A stretch of 64,000 nt of DNA from Comamonadaceae bacterium ALPHA2B. Lineage in GTDB: Bacteria; Pseudomonadota; Gammaproteobacteria; Burkholderiales; Burkholderiaceae_C. The notes beneath the pieces were generated by a model, which saw only the letters and a list, made by a program, of their open reading frames with translations, was not told where the DNA came from and ran no database searches. Positions 1 to 8,809 of this stretch are shown here, piece after piece (within the stretch, counting starts at the first letter, position 1; each line of letters starts with the position of its first letter). The stretch is taken from positions 1-64,000 of the forward strand of contig SCOE01000027.1 of NCBI GenBank assembly GCA_005503065.1. Direction: 5' to 3'. Made by a program: the position numbers and the translations under genes.

Positions 1-112
1 CATCCCACCATCAGAAGCCGAGGCAAACTACTACCGGCAACTCACCAGTCAGGCCACCACGGTGGCGGTCTGACTTAAACCAAACAGCCTCCGCGAATCC
101 CGGGGTGATTCA
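1..112 (+). mobile_element. 3' end of an IS3-family element (OrfB C-terminus plus right end)
   Basis: Bases 2-73 are open in one frame up to a TGA at 71-73. They encode a tail containing the motif EAEANYYRQL, which is typical of the C-terminus of IS3-family OrfB transposases. The stop is followed by about 40 bases ending in GGGGTGATTCA near 112, which looks like an IS3 right terminus (elements of this family end in CA). Only the extreme 3' end is in the window, so the state of the rest is unknown. It sits 25 bases beyond the stop of the GntR gene and marks the left border of the catabolic island. Confidence 0.6.
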
Positions 113-137
113 GGCATGCCCGTGAGCTGCTTTTTGA

Positions 138-851
138 TCAAGTTGCACCGAAAATCGCCTCAATGTCAACTTCGGTGTTGAGCCTGTCTGTGAGCTCCAG
201 GCTGCTCTGAATGTGATCTAGATGCTGGAGCATGAGCCGTGAGGCCTTCTCGGCATCGCCAGCGGCGACGGCGTCGACGATGAGAGTGTGCTCATCCGCC
301 CTGCAGCTTTCCGACAGGGCCGCGTCATAGAGCAAGATGATCAGGCAGGTCAGGCTCGTGAGTTCGCGCAGGCTGCGTGAGAACGCCGCATTGCCGGCAT
401 GGGTCGCACACAGGTTGTGAAACTCGCCGGAAAGGCGGATGACGGAGCGGCTGTCGTTGTTGCGTCTTGCAAGGTCCTCCAGCTCCAGGTGCTTGCGTAA
501 TGCCTCCAGCGCAGCCGAACTCTTGTTCTGCACCAGTCGCTGAACCACCGCCGGTTCGATGACTCGGCGCGCCTCGAAGACATCGCGCGCCTGCGCGACC
601 GTCGGACTCGCAATGAACGCACCCCGATTGGGAACGAGCTCCACGATCTTCTCGTAGGCGAGCCGAGAGAGCACTTCGCGAATGCGCGAACGGCTCACGT
701 TGAAGACCTTCGCCATCCTTTCTTCGGGCAGCTTGGATCCTGGCTGGAGCCGGTGTTCAAGGATCGCCACGTAGATGCGCTCGTAGATCTCCTCGTTGCC
801 CTCCTTGTCATGGCGGCTCGAAGGTATGGCGGTCGGGGCAGGCGTGCGCAT
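138..851 (-). CDS. GntR-family (FCD subfamily) transcriptional regulator
   Basis: Probable repressor of the divergent ureide operon. An N-terminal winged helix-turn-helix carries the GntR pattern LQPGSKLPEERMAKVF followed by SRSRIREVLSRL. The C-terminal FCD ligand domain contains an FHNLCATHAGN-type metal or ligand motif. The ATG at 851 gives 237 residues, normal for FadR/FCD regulators. An ATG at 911 and a TTG at 923 extend the frame, but they fall inside a palindrome and a probable -35 box, so the shorter form is preferred. The inducer is not evident, but a ureide or its breakdown product is likely from context. The gene is followed directly by an IS3 end. Confidence 0.85.
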   Translation of the reverse strand: MRTPAPTAIPSSRHDKEGNEEIYERIYVAILEHRLQPGSKLPEERMAKVFNVSRSRIREVLSRLAYEKIVELVPNRGAFIASPTVAQARDVFEARRVIEPAVVQRLVQNKSSAALEALRKHLELEDLARRNNDSRSVIRLSGEFHNLCATHAGNAAFSRSLRELTSLTCLIILLYDAALSESCRADEHTLIVDAVAAGDAEKASRLMLQHLDHIQSSLELTDRLNTEVDIEAIFGAT

Positions 852-890
852 CGTTGTTGTCCAGAACGTGTACCCAAATTCTACATCCAC

Positions 891-923
891 ATCTACGTTT
901 GTTGTTGACATGATTGTCAACAA
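891..923 (-). promoter_or_regulatory. gntR promoter with palindromic operator
   Basis: A perfect inverted repeat of 9-base arms, TTGTTGACA-N4-TGTCAACAA, spans 902-923. On the minus strand it contains TTGACA (915-920), followed after 18 bases by GTAGAT (891-896), a plausible sigma-70 promoter for the GntR gene. A dimer bound here would cover the -35 element, consistent with autoregulation. The palindrome is seen directly; its use is inferred. Confidence 0.55.
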
Positions 924-1085
924 ACACCGCGCAGATTGTGTCAGCTAGGTGGTGGTAGAGCGATGCGGATGGTGCTGTGCAGTATGTTTTGCCATTCAAT
1001 GGTCCAAGGGTTTGCACCCAATCACAGGACGGATTCCCTTGCCAAAATCCGTGTCGAGACCAGATTTGACAATCTGGCACGCAAA

Positions 1086-1119
1086 TTGCGACGTGCTGCC
1101 AGTGTTTTATATGTCGACA
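1086..1119 (+). promoter_or_regulatory. probable promoter and operator of the ureide operon
   Basis: TTGCGA (1086-1091) and TATATG (1108-1113) are spaced by 16 bases and lie just upstream of the amidohydrolase start at 1152. The 8-base palindrome TGTCGACA (1112-1119) overlaps the -10 region; in context TTGTCGACA on the minus strand differs by one base from the TTGTTGACA arm of the gntR operator. A further TTGACAAT stands at 1066-1073. The shared half-site suggests that the same GntR protein binds both promoters. Confidence 0.4.
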
Positions 1120-1151
1120 ATCAATTTGCTTTTTGTTAACTCCTTTGGTGC

Positions 1152-2618
1152 ATGGAGCCTGTTTTGAGTGCATATTCCTTTGACACGGTGGTGCGCGGCG
1201 GTCGCGTGGCGACGGCCTCGGATGTCTTCGAAGCCGACATCGGCATCCGTGACGGAACGATCGTGCAGCTTGGGTTGGCCCTGCCCCGCGGCGAGCGCGA
1301 GATTGACGCGTTGGGCCGAACGGTGACGCCAGGCGGGGTCGATGCGCACTGCCACCTCGACCAGCCCTCCCCGCCTCCGATCAAGATGGCTGACGACTTC
1401 GACAGCGGCACGCTGTCAGCGGCCTGCGGAGGCACGACGACGGTGATCCCGTTTGCCGCACAGCAAAAGGGCGGCAGCCTGGCGGCGGCGGTCAGCGACT
1501 ACCACCAGCGCGCCGATGGCCGTTCCCATGTCGACTACGCGTTCCACCTGATCGTGAGCGATCCGACCGCGCACGTGCTCCATGAGGAGTTGCCATCTCT
1601 TATCCGCGAAGGCTACACCTCGTTCAAGGCCTACATGACCTATGACGATCTGAAGCTCGACGATGGTCAGATCCTGGATGTGCTCGATGTTGCAAAGCGC
1701 CACGGCGCGATCGCGATGATCCATGCTGAGAACTCTGACTGCATTGAATGGCTGACGAAGCGTCTGGAGGGCATGGGGCGTACCGCGCCACGCTTCCATG
1801 CGCACTCGCGTCCCATGCTCGTCGAGCGCGAGGCCACGCATCGCGCGATCGCGCTCTCTGAACTCGTCGACGTGCCCATCCTGATCGTGCATGTCTCGGG
1901 GCGCGAGGCAATCGAACAAATCCGCTGGGGCCGTGCGCATGGGCTGAACATCTTCGCGGAAACCTGCCCTCAGTATCTGTTTCTCACCGCAGAGGACTTG
2001 GGCATCGATGACAGCTACCACGGGGCGAAATGCGTGTGCAGTCCGCCGCCGCGCGACAAGGCCAATCAACAGGTGATCTGGGACGGTCTGCGCGACGGCC
2101 TCTTCACGGTCTTCTCGTCCGACCATGCGCCTTACAACTTCGAAGGTGCCGAGGGCAAGCAGCCTGACAACCAACAGGTGGCGTTCCGGCACATCCCCAA
2201 CGGCATCCCGGGCCTGGAAACGCGCATGGCCCTGCTCTATTCGGAAGGCGTTCTCGGTGGTCGCCTGAGCCTCGAGAAATTTGTCGAGCTCACAGCCACC
2301 GGCCCGGCCAAGACCTACGGGCTCCACCCACGCAAGGGCGCGATCTGCATCGGCGCCGATGCCGATCTCGTCATCTGGGACGAGCGCGACGTCGTGATCG
2401 CCAACGCCGCGCTGCACCACAACGTCGACTACACGCCCTACGAGGGCATGCGCCTGAAAGCCTGGCCCGGTTGCACGCTGCTGCGCGGCGAGGTGATGTG
2501 GGACGGCCGGGCTTTCGTCGGCCGACGTCATCAGGGCCAGTTCCTGCCGGCCGGCCGGCCTTCGATCCTGCCCCGCGCGCCCAGCGGCGCGTCGTTTCTG
2601 ACTTCCATCAACCCTTGA
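1152..2618 (+). CDS. hydantoinase / dihydropyrimidinase-type amidohydrolase
   Basis: A cyclic amidohydrolase of the dihydropyrimidinase/hydantoinase/allantoinase group, 488 residues, expected to open a five- or six-membered cyclic ureide or imide ring in the cytoplasm. The binuclear metal site is complete: DAHCHLD (His66, His68), the carbamylated lysine in SFKAYMTYDD (Lys159), MIHAEN (His191), IVHVSG (His247) and SSDHAPYN (Asp324). The length fits the family (about 460-490). It is the first gene of a nine-gene operon and is followed 18 bases later by an ABC binding protein. No carbamoylase or hydantoin racemase gene is nearby, and allantoinase-pathway homologues lie downstream, so the true substrate may not be a classical hydantoin. 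Confidence 0.85.
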   Translation: MEPVLSAYSFDTVVRGGRVATASDVFEADIGIRDGTIVQLGLALPRGEREIDALGRTVTPGGVDAHCHLDQPSPPPIKMADDFDSGTLSAACGGTTTVIPFAAQQKGGSLAAAVSDYHQRADGRSHVDYAFHLIVSDPTAHVLHEELPSLIREGYTSFKAYMTYDDLKLDDGQILDVLDVAKRHGAIAMIHAENSDCIEWLTKRLEGMGRTAPRFHAHSRPMLVEREATHRAIALSELVDVPILIVHVSGREAIEQIRWGRAHGLNIFAETCPQYLFLTAEDLGIDDSYHGAKCVCSPPPRDKANQQVIWDGLRDGLFTVFSSDHAPYNFEGAEGKQPDNQQVAFRHIPNGIPGLETRMALLYSEGVLGGRLSLEKFVELTATGPAKTYGLHPRKGAICIGADADLVIWDERDVVIANAALHHNVDYTPYEGMRLKAWPGCTLLRGEVMWDGRAFVGRRHQGQFLPAGRPSILPRAPSGASFLTSINP

Positions 2619-2636
2619 GCCAACCTCGGAGCAACC

Positions 2637-4256
2637 ATGACCGTCCTCACCCTCACACGTTCCCAGCGCTTCCTGATGCCTGCCTGCCGCATCGCGCTGG
2701 CCACCGCCATCGCCTGCGGCGCGGTCTTCTCGCCAGCGCAGGCGCAAGACGCGAAATCGATCCTCGTCGTGGCGGGTCCGCGCACGCCCGAGTCGCTCGA
2801 CCAGGAGTACCCGCCGACCGAGGCGACCCACGAGGCCAAGCGCAACATCTATGAGCGCCTGCTCGCCTACGACACCAAGACGACCGAGGGCGTGCAGGTA
2901 GAGAACTTCGACAAGCTGGTGGGCGGACTTGCTGAAAAGTGGGACGTCTCCGCCGACAAGACCACGATCACCTTTACGCTGCGCAAGGGCGTGAAAAGCG
3001 CCGCCGGCAACGAGATGAAGGCCGACGACGTGATGTGGTCCTTCGCCCGCGGCTGGAACAAAAACGCCAACTTCCATTGGTACATGACGCAGATCCTCGG
3101 GGTCAAGAAGTTCGAGGACTCGTTCACGAAGGTGGACGATATGACGGTGAAAGTGACCTTGCCGAAGACCTCGCCGCTGATCGAGCGCATCTGGGTGAAC
3201 AACGACCTCGGCATCCTGGATGCGACCGAGGCCAAGAAGCATGTCCTGGCTGACGACCCGTGGGCCTCGCGCTGGCTCGCAAACCATTCGGCCTCCTTCG
3301 CTCCCTACCAGGTCACCAAGTTCCAGTCGGGTCAGGAGGTCGTGTATGAGGCAAACCCGAATTACTACCGCGGCGCGCCACGACTGAAGAAGATCATCTT
3401 CCGCGAGATGCCGACGTCCGCAAACCGACTCGCAGCGTTGCAGGGCGGTGCGGTTGACGTGGCCGAATGGCTGTCGCCGCGCGAACTCGCAACGCTGGAA
3501 AAGAATCCCCAGCTCAAGGTGTGGCAGGTCTACGGCAACTACATCCATCGCGTGGAGATGAACAACGCGGCAGCGCCCTTCGACAACGTCAAAGTACGCC
3601 AGGCGCTCAACTATCTGGTGCCGCGCGACGACATCCTGAAGGCCGTCTACTACGGCAAGGCCCGACCCACCAAGAGCCCGATCTCGGAGATCTACCCGTC
3701 CTTCACCGGTCAGTACTTCAGCTACACGCAGGACGTCGCGAAGGCCAAGGCGCTCCTGAAGGAGGCCGGTCTGGAGGCTGGCTTCAAGACCCAGCTGGGT
3801 TACCGCACTGGCGACCAGATCGAGGAGGAGATCGCCGTCATCCTGAAGACCGCCTTCGCTCGCGCGAACGTGGACGTCGAGTTGGTCAAACTGCCGGCCT
3901 CAACCCTGGTCGAGCGGTACTCGAAGGGCACGATCCCCATGTATTTCTTCCGCGACATGGCCATCGTCCCCGACGCCGCCTATGTGGCAAACCTCTGGCT
4001 CAACAGCGCCTCGCTGATCAACTATCCCAAGTTCAAGGATGCTGAGGTCGACAAGCTCATCAACGAGGGGCTGTCCAGCACCGACATGGCCAAGCGTGAT
4101 GCCGGCATGAAGCGCGTACAAGAGATCGTCATGGAGAAATCGCCCTGGGTGTTTCTCATGAACCCCGGCTACCAGCTTGCCACGCGCGCCAATGTCGCGG
4201 GCTACAGCTGGTACACGCCCAACAGCAACAGCTGGTACGACTTCTACAAGAAGTAA
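2637..4256 (+). CDS. ABC transporter substrate-binding protein, family 5 (DppA/OppA-like)
   Basis: Periplasmic solute-binding protein of the peptide/nickel/oligopeptide family, 539 residues. A signal peptide with hydrophobic core (LATAIACGAVF) ends in SPAQAQ near residue 36. The mature part has the family 5 layout, with VRQALNYLVPRDDILKAVYYG in the middle and a C-terminal YSWYTPNSNSWYDFYKK. GGAG lies five bases upstream of the ATG. The downstream permeases and fused ATPase complete an importer, and the enzymes around it suggest that the ligand is a ureide-like compound rather than a peptide. This is an inference from context. Confidence 0.88.
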   Translation: MTVLTLTRSQRFLMPACRIALATAIACGAVFSPAQAQDAKSILVVAGPRTPESLDQEYPPTEATHEAKRNIYERLLAYDTKTTEGVQVENFDKLVGGLAEKWDVSADKTTITFTLRKGVKSAAGNEMKADDVMWSFARGWNKNANFHWYMTQILGVKKFEDSFTKVDDMTVKVTLPKTSPLIERIWVNNDLGILDATEAKKHVLADDPWASRWLANHSASFAPYQVTKFQSGQEVVYEANPNYYRGAPRLKKIIFREMPTSANRLAALQGGAVDVAEWLSPRELATLEKNPQLKVWQVYGNYIHRVEMNNAAAPFDNVKVRQALNYLVPRDDILKAVYYGKARPTKSPISEIYPSFTGQYFSYTQDVAKAKALLKEAGLEAGFKTQLGYRTGDQIEEEIAVILKTAFARANVDVELVKLPASTLVERYSKGTIPMYFFRDMAIVPDAAYVANLWLNSASLINYPKFKDAEVDKLINEGLSSTDMAKRDAGMKRVQEIVMEKSPWVFLMNPGYQLATRANVAGYSWYTPNSNSWYDFYKK

Positions 4257-4321
4257 GACACCATCCGCTACGAAGGGGAGCTCCTTTGCGAGATCCCCGC
4301 CTCACCTCCAAGGAGTGAACC

Positions 4322-5365
4322 TTGCTCACCCTACGATCAAGCCTTCGTTCGTTACCCCGCCCGCTGCGGATCGTGATGTCGCGCCTTGCGATCTTGATAC
4401 CGCAAATGTTCGGCGTGCTGCTGGCAACCTTTCTTCTGATCCGCCTGCTCCCGGGCGATCCAGCCCTGCTGATGCTCGGCAACATGGCCACGCCCGAGCA
4501 GATCGCGAACCTTCGCGAGCGGCTCGGCCTCACCGGCAGCCTGTGGACGCAGTTCACAAGCTATCTCTCGACCGTCATCCATGGCGACCTCGGGACGTCG
4601 ATGTTCACGGCCAATCCGGTCACAGTGGATCTCTTTGACCGCGTGCCGGCCACACTGGAACTCATCACCTACGCCATGCTGGTGACGATCGTCATTGGCA
4701 TCAGCCTGGCGATCGTTTCGGTGGTCCGTCCTCGCGGACTGGTTAACCGGCTGAGCAAGGTCTATGGGCTTGCAGCGGGTGCCGTCCCGGACTTCTGGGT
4801 CGGGCTGTTGCTCATCTACTTTCTGTTCTACCTCTTGGGCGTCGCACCCGCACCCTTTGGTCGCCTCGACGCCATCGTCTCGGCGCCCCCGGCTGTCACG
4901 GGATTCCTGACCATCGACTCTCTCATCGCGGGCGATCTCGCAGCCTTCAGCTCCGCCCTCGGACGGCTCGTGCTGCCGGTGCTGACTCTCGCGATCGTGA
5001 ATGCCGGCGCGCTGATGAAGATGACGCAGATGGTGTTCGCGGAGAACTACCGCAGCGAGTACATCCGGCACGCGCGCGCGAGCGGGCTCGCGGAATCGCA
5101 ACTCATCCGCAGTGCGCTGCGCAACAGCTTGCCTCCGATCATCACCATGGTCGGGTTTTTGTTCGGCTTCCTCCTGGGCGCTGCCGTGCTGGTGGAGACC
5201 ATCTTCGCCTGGGGCGGCCTCGGGCAATACGCGGTCTCGGCCGTCATGAACAGCGACTACCCCGCGCTGCAGGGCTTTGTGCTTGTGGCATCCGCCTTCA
5301 TCCTGATCGTCTACACGGTCGTGGATGTTTTGTACGGCCTTGCCGACCCGAGGATCGAGGTATGA
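4322..5365 (+). CDS. ABC transporter permease (DppB-like)
   Basis: Inner-membrane permease of the peptide/nickel importer family, 347 residues, with about six transmembrane segments. The N-terminal helix is MFGVLLATFLLIRLLPGDP, the usual start of DppB-type proteins, and the coupling-helix region (YRSEYIRHARASGL) is in the C-terminal half. A TTG start is chosen because AAGGAG stands six bases before it; an ATG at 4376 is the alternative. Its stop overlaps the start of the second permease (ATGA). Confidence 0.88.
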   Translation: MLTLRSSLRSLPRPLRIVMSRLAILIPQMFGVLLATFLLIRLLPGDPALLMLGNMATPEQIANLRERLGLTGSLWTQFTSYLSTVIHGDLGTSMFTANPVTVDLFDRVPATLELITYAMLVTIVIGISLAIVSVVRPRGLVNRLSKVYGLAAGAVPDFWVGLLLIYFLFYLLGVAPAPFGRLDAIVSAPPAVTGFLTIDSLIAGDLAAFSSALGRLVLPVLTLAIVNAGALMKMTQMVFAENYRSEYIRHARASGLAESQLIRSALRNSLPPIITMVGFLFGFLLGAAVLVETIFAWGGLGQYAVSAVMNSDYPALQGFVLVASAFILIVYTVVDVLYGLADPRIEV

Positions 5366-6207
5366 ACAGGTTCACCGCACTCTTTCGCGGCACGGGAGGT
5401 CGAGGCCTCGCCATCGGCTTCGCACTGCTGGCACTGCAGGTCGTCGCCATCATCTTCGCACCGTGGATCGCGCCCTACTCTCCGGTCACGGCAGACGCGC
5501 TCAATTCGCTGAAGCCGCCCTCCTGGGAGCACCTCTTCGGCACCGATGTGTCGGGGATGGACATCTTTTCCCGGGTCATCTATGCCACCCGCATCAACCT
5601 CCTCATCAGCGTCACGGCAGTCGCTGTCGCGTTCGCATTGGGCGTGCCCATCGGACTGGCGATCGGCTACTACAAGGGGTGGCTGAGCAGCCTCGCGATG
5701 CGCCTCTTTGACTTTGTGCAGTCCTTCCCGGTCTTCGTGCTCGGGATGGTTCTAGTGTCGGTCATGGGCCAGGAGATTTGGAACGTCGCGATCGTGCTGG
5801 CGGTGTTGTTCACCCCGGTGTTCGCGCGGCTCATCCGCGCAGAGGTGCTGTCACTGCGCGAGCGGCCCTTCATCGCTGCCGCGCGCTGCAGCGGTGCGAC
5901 GGACTTGGACATCATGTTCCGCCACATCCTGCCCAATGCGCTGACGCCGGCGATCGTGCAGATCTCCATCAGCATCGGCATGGCGATCCTGCTGACCGCC
6001 GGGCTCTCCTTCGTCGGCGCCGGCGTTCGCATGCCCGTGCCGGAATGGGGCCTGATGGTGAGCAATGGCGCCCAGCAAATGATCCTCGGGATCTGGTGGG
6101 TTGCCCTCTTCCCCGGTCTCGCCATCGTGCTGTCGGTGCTGACCTTCGCGTTGCTTGGCGATTCGGCCAAGCAGCGCTTCGATCCCCAATCGAGGACCCC
6201 ATCATGA
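5362..6207 (+). CDS. ABC transporter permease (DppC-like)
   Basis: Second permease of the same importer, 281 residues. It shows the DppC pattern: an N-terminal membrane segment, the FGTDVSGMDIFSRVIYATR signature, then the BPD transport domain with the coupling loop RPFIAAARCSGATDLDIMFR. ATG at 5362 overlaps the TGA of the previous gene, and its own TGA overlaps the ATG of the ATPase, so all three genes are probably translationally coupled. Confidence 0.88.
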   Translation: MNRFTALFRGTGGRGLAIGFALLALQVVAIIFAPWIAPYSPVTADALNSLKPPSWEHLFGTDVSGMDIFSRVIYATRINLLISVTAVAVAFALGVPIGLAIGYYKGWLSSLAMRLFDFVQSFPVFVLGMVLVSVMGQEIWNVAIVLAVLFTPVFARLIRAEVLSLRERPFIAAARCSGATDLDIMFRHILPNALTPAIVQISISIGMAILLTAGLSFVGAGVRMPVPEWGLMVSNGAQQMILGIWWVALFPGLAIVLSVLTFALLGDSAKQRFDPQSRTPS

Positions 6208-7865
6208 GCGACACACGCCCTACGCTGTTGGAGGTCCGCAATCTGTCGGTCTCGTTTCCGGGCGCTGCCACCCCTGCGTTGCAGGACGTCAGCTTTTCTC
6301 TGCGGGCCGGGGAGATCATCGGCATCGTCGGCGAGACCGGCGCGGGAAAATCCGTGCTTGCCCGCGCCATCATCGACATGCTGCCGGGCGCCGGATGGAT
6401 CAGCGGCGGCGAGATCGTCGTGGCCGGCCAGTCGGTGGCCACGATGACGCCGGCACAGAAGCGCACGTTGCGCGGCGCCGGTGTCGCACTGATCGGCACG
6501 AACGCAAAGGCTCTGCTGGATCCGGTCGTGCGCGTCGGTGACCAGATCGCGCGCGTGCTGCGCGCGCACCGAGGCATCGGCAAGGCCCAAGCGCGGCAGG
6601 AGGCCATCCGGCTCTTCGAGCAGGTCGGCATCGTGAATCCCGACGCACGGGCAGACGCCTATCCGCATGAGCTGTCGGGCGGTATGGCGCAGCGCGTCGT
6701 GATTGCGATGGCACTGATCGCGCAACCGAAGATCCTGCTCGCGGACGACGCCACCTTGGGGCTGGACGCCACGATCCAGCTGCAGGTGCTCGACCTGATG
6801 GTCCAAAAGGCCCGTGAGCTCGGCTTGGGCGTGGTCCTGGTCACCCACGACCTCGGCATGGTGGCGAACTATTGTGATCGGGTCGGCATCATGCGCCGAG
6901 GCCAGCTGATCGAGCTCGCGCCGGTGCGTTCATTCCTTAACGAAGGGCCGCGCCAAGGCTACAGCCGCGAGCTGTTGGAAGCCGCGAGCGTGCGGCCCAC
7001 GCCGATGGACGAATCGAGCGCCGCCAAGGCGGCGACGCGCTCCGCACCGTTACTCGACGTGGTCGATCTGGTGAAGATCTTCCGGACCGACGGCTCAAGA
7101 TCGGTGGTTCGAGCCGTCGATGGCGTCTCGCTGTCGATCCGCAAGGGCGAAACGCTGGCGCTGGTCGGCGAGAGTGGTTCCGGCAAGACCACCATGGGTC
7201 AATGCCTGGTGCGGCTGCTGGCCTCCGACTCGGGGGCGATCCGCTTCGATGGCCAGGACACTCTGCCCTTGTCGGACCGGGAATTCAGACCCATCCGCCG
7301 CCGAATGCAGATGGTGTTCCAGGAGCCGTACGTGGCGTTGAATCCGCGGTGGACGGTGCGCGATCTCGTGGCCGAGCCGCTCAAGCTCGGCGACCCGATG
7401 TCGCGTGCCGATCAGACGGCTCGGGTCATCGAGCTTCTGGACCTTGTTGGGATCTCACGTCAGCGCCTCCTCGCCTACCCACACGAGCTGACGGCCGGCG
7501 AGCAGAAGCGAATCGGCATCGCGAGAGCGCTTTCGGTGCGCCCGGACTTCGTCATCTTCGACGAGCCCACGACCGCGCTCGACATCCGAGTGCGCGCACA
7601 GATCATCGACCTGGTGCGCGACCTTCAGGCGCAGATGGGACTGTCGGCGCTCTTCATCACCCACGATCTCAATTCGGTCAGATCGCTTGCGCACTATGTC
7701 GCGGTGATGCGCCACGGCAAGATCGTGGAGCAAGGCGAAACCGAGCGCATCTTTGCCAATCCCACCGAGGACTACACGCGCAAGCTGCTCGCCGCCGAAC
7801 TGCCGATCGAAGTGGGCGCGAGGGTCGAGGCGATGCGCCCGAGCGCGGTGGAGACCGTCGCATGA
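6204..7865 (+). CDS. double ABC ATPase (fused DppD-DppF type) with one degenerate site
   Basis: Energises the importer. It has 553 residues and two nucleotide-binding domains in one chain. Domain 1 has Walker A GETGAGKS (43-50), signature LSGGM (157-161) and Walker B ILLADD (177-182), where Asp replaces the usual catalytic Glu; its Q-loop region (98-106) lacks the normal FQEP. Domain 2 has Walker A GESGSGKT (322-329), a normal Q-loop VFQEP, Walker B VIFDE (450-454), but signature LTAGE (429-433) instead of LSGGQ. In a head-to-tail dimer this gives one canonical and one degenerate ATP site. The start at 6204 overlaps the dppC-like stop; an open frame further upstream is antisense-free overlap with dppC and not credible. 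Confidence 0.9.
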   Translation: MSDTRPTLLEVRNLSVSFPGAATPALQDVSFSLRAGEIIGIVGETGAGKSVLARAIIDMLPGAGWISGGEIVVAGQSVATMTPAQKRTLRGAGVALIGTNAKALLDPVVRVGDQIARVLRAHRGIGKAQARQEAIRLFEQVGIVNPDARADAYPHELSGGMAQRVVIAMALIAQPKILLADDATLGLDATIQLQVLDLMVQKARELGLGVVLVTHDLGMVANYCDRVGIMRRGQLIELAPVRSFLNEGPRQGYSRELLEAASVRPTPMDESSAAKAATRSAPLLDVVDLVKIFRTDGSRSVVRAVDGVSLSIRKGETLALVGESGSGKTTMGQCLVRLLASDSGAIRFDGQDTLPLSDREFRPIRRRMQMVFQEPYVALNPRWTVRDLVAEPLKLGDPMSRADQTARVIELLDLVGISRQRLLAYPHELTAGEQKRIGIARALSVRPDFVIFDEPTTALDIRVRAQIIDLVRDLQAQMGLSALFITHDLNSVRSLAHYVAVMRHGKIVEQGETERIFANPTEDYTRKLLAAELPIEVGARVEAMRPSAVETVA

Positions 7866-8809
7866 CGGGCGCCGCGATGAAGCCAACGCTCAAGCCCACG
7901 CTCGTGACCGGCGCGGCCGGCCTGGTCGGGCAAGCGGTGGCGCGCAAGCTCCACGCGCTCGGCCGTCCGGTGATCGCCATGGATCGGGCTGCGCAGCAGT
8001 TGAGCGATGGCTTGGCGGTGCAGGCATGCGACCTCGGCGACGTCCATCGCCTGCATGCACTGGCCCAGGAGGGGATCGACGGCGTTGTCCACTGCGGCGC
8101 TTACTCCGGACCCATGGTCGCGCGCGACAGCCCCCACTCGATGGTCCAGGTGAACATCGTCGGAACCGCGAACATGCTCGAACTTGCACGGGTCCACGGC
8201 GCGCGACGTTTTGTCTACTGCTCGTCCACGAGTGCGTATGGCGTGACGCCCGACAGCGACGACTTGCCGGAGGACACGCTACTGAGACCCGGGAGTTTGT
8301 ACGGTGCCAGCAAAGTGGCCTCCGAGTACCTCGTGAGGGCGTATGCGCAACAGTATGGACTGTCGGGCGTGAACATCCGGCTCTCGTGGGTCTACGGACC
8401 GCGTCGCACCACCGACTGCGTCATTCGAACGATGATCGAGGACGCGCAGGCGCGGCGGCCGACCCGGATGACATTCGGCTTCGATTTTCCGAGGCAGTTC
8501 ATTCACGTGGACGACGCCGTCGCGGGCCTGATCCTCGCGCTGGACACCGAGGCGCCGCGGCAGCATGCGTACAACGTCACGGGCGGCTCGCGACTGACGC
8601 TCGGCGAAGTTGCGGCGCTCGTGCGCACCGCTCATCCCGGCGCGGACATCGAACTCCAAACGGGCGACGACCCGGTCGACGAACGGCAGGCTCGGTTCAG
8701 CATCGAGGCGGCGCGCCAAGACCTGGGTTATTCCCCCAAGGTGGGATTGCAAGAAGGCATCGCAAGTTACTCGGCATGGCTCTCGGACCCGCAAGGCCAG
8801 CGACCATGA
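7862..8809 (+). CDS. NAD(P)-dependent epimerase/dehydratase family protein (extended SDR)
   Basis: A 315-residue extended short-chain dehydrogenase. The N-terminal Rossmann motif is TGAAGLVG, the catalytic pair is in YGASK, with SSTSAYG supplying the Ser, and FIHVDDAV is typical of the sugar epimerase and uronate dehydrogenase branch. ATG at 7862 overlaps the ATPase stop. The substrate cannot be read from sequence; in this operon it may oxidise or epimerise a hydroxy acid or sugar-like part released from the imported compound. Confidence 0.8.
   Translation: MTGAAMKPTLKPTLVTGAAGLVGQAVARKLHALGRPVIAMDRAAQQLSDGLAVQACDLGDVHRLHALAQEGIDGVVHCGAYSGPMVARDSPHSMVQVNIVGTANMLELARVHGARRFVYCSSTSAYGVTPDSDDLPEDTLLRPGSLYGASKVASEYLVRAYAQQYGLSGVNIRLSWVYGPRRTTDCVIRTMIEDAQARRPTRMTFGFDFPRQFIHVDDAVAGLILALDTEAPRQHAYNVTGGSRLTLGEVAALVRTAHPGADIELQTGDDPVDERQARFSIEAARQDLGYSPKVGLQEGIASYSAWLSDPQGQRP

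Noticed and set aside
1416-3548. A 710-codon open frame on the minus strand opposite the hydantoinase and binding-protein genes.
   Set aside because: It is a mirror of high-GC coding on the plus strand; the product has no recognisable domain, while the opposite strand encodes two complete, conserved proteins.
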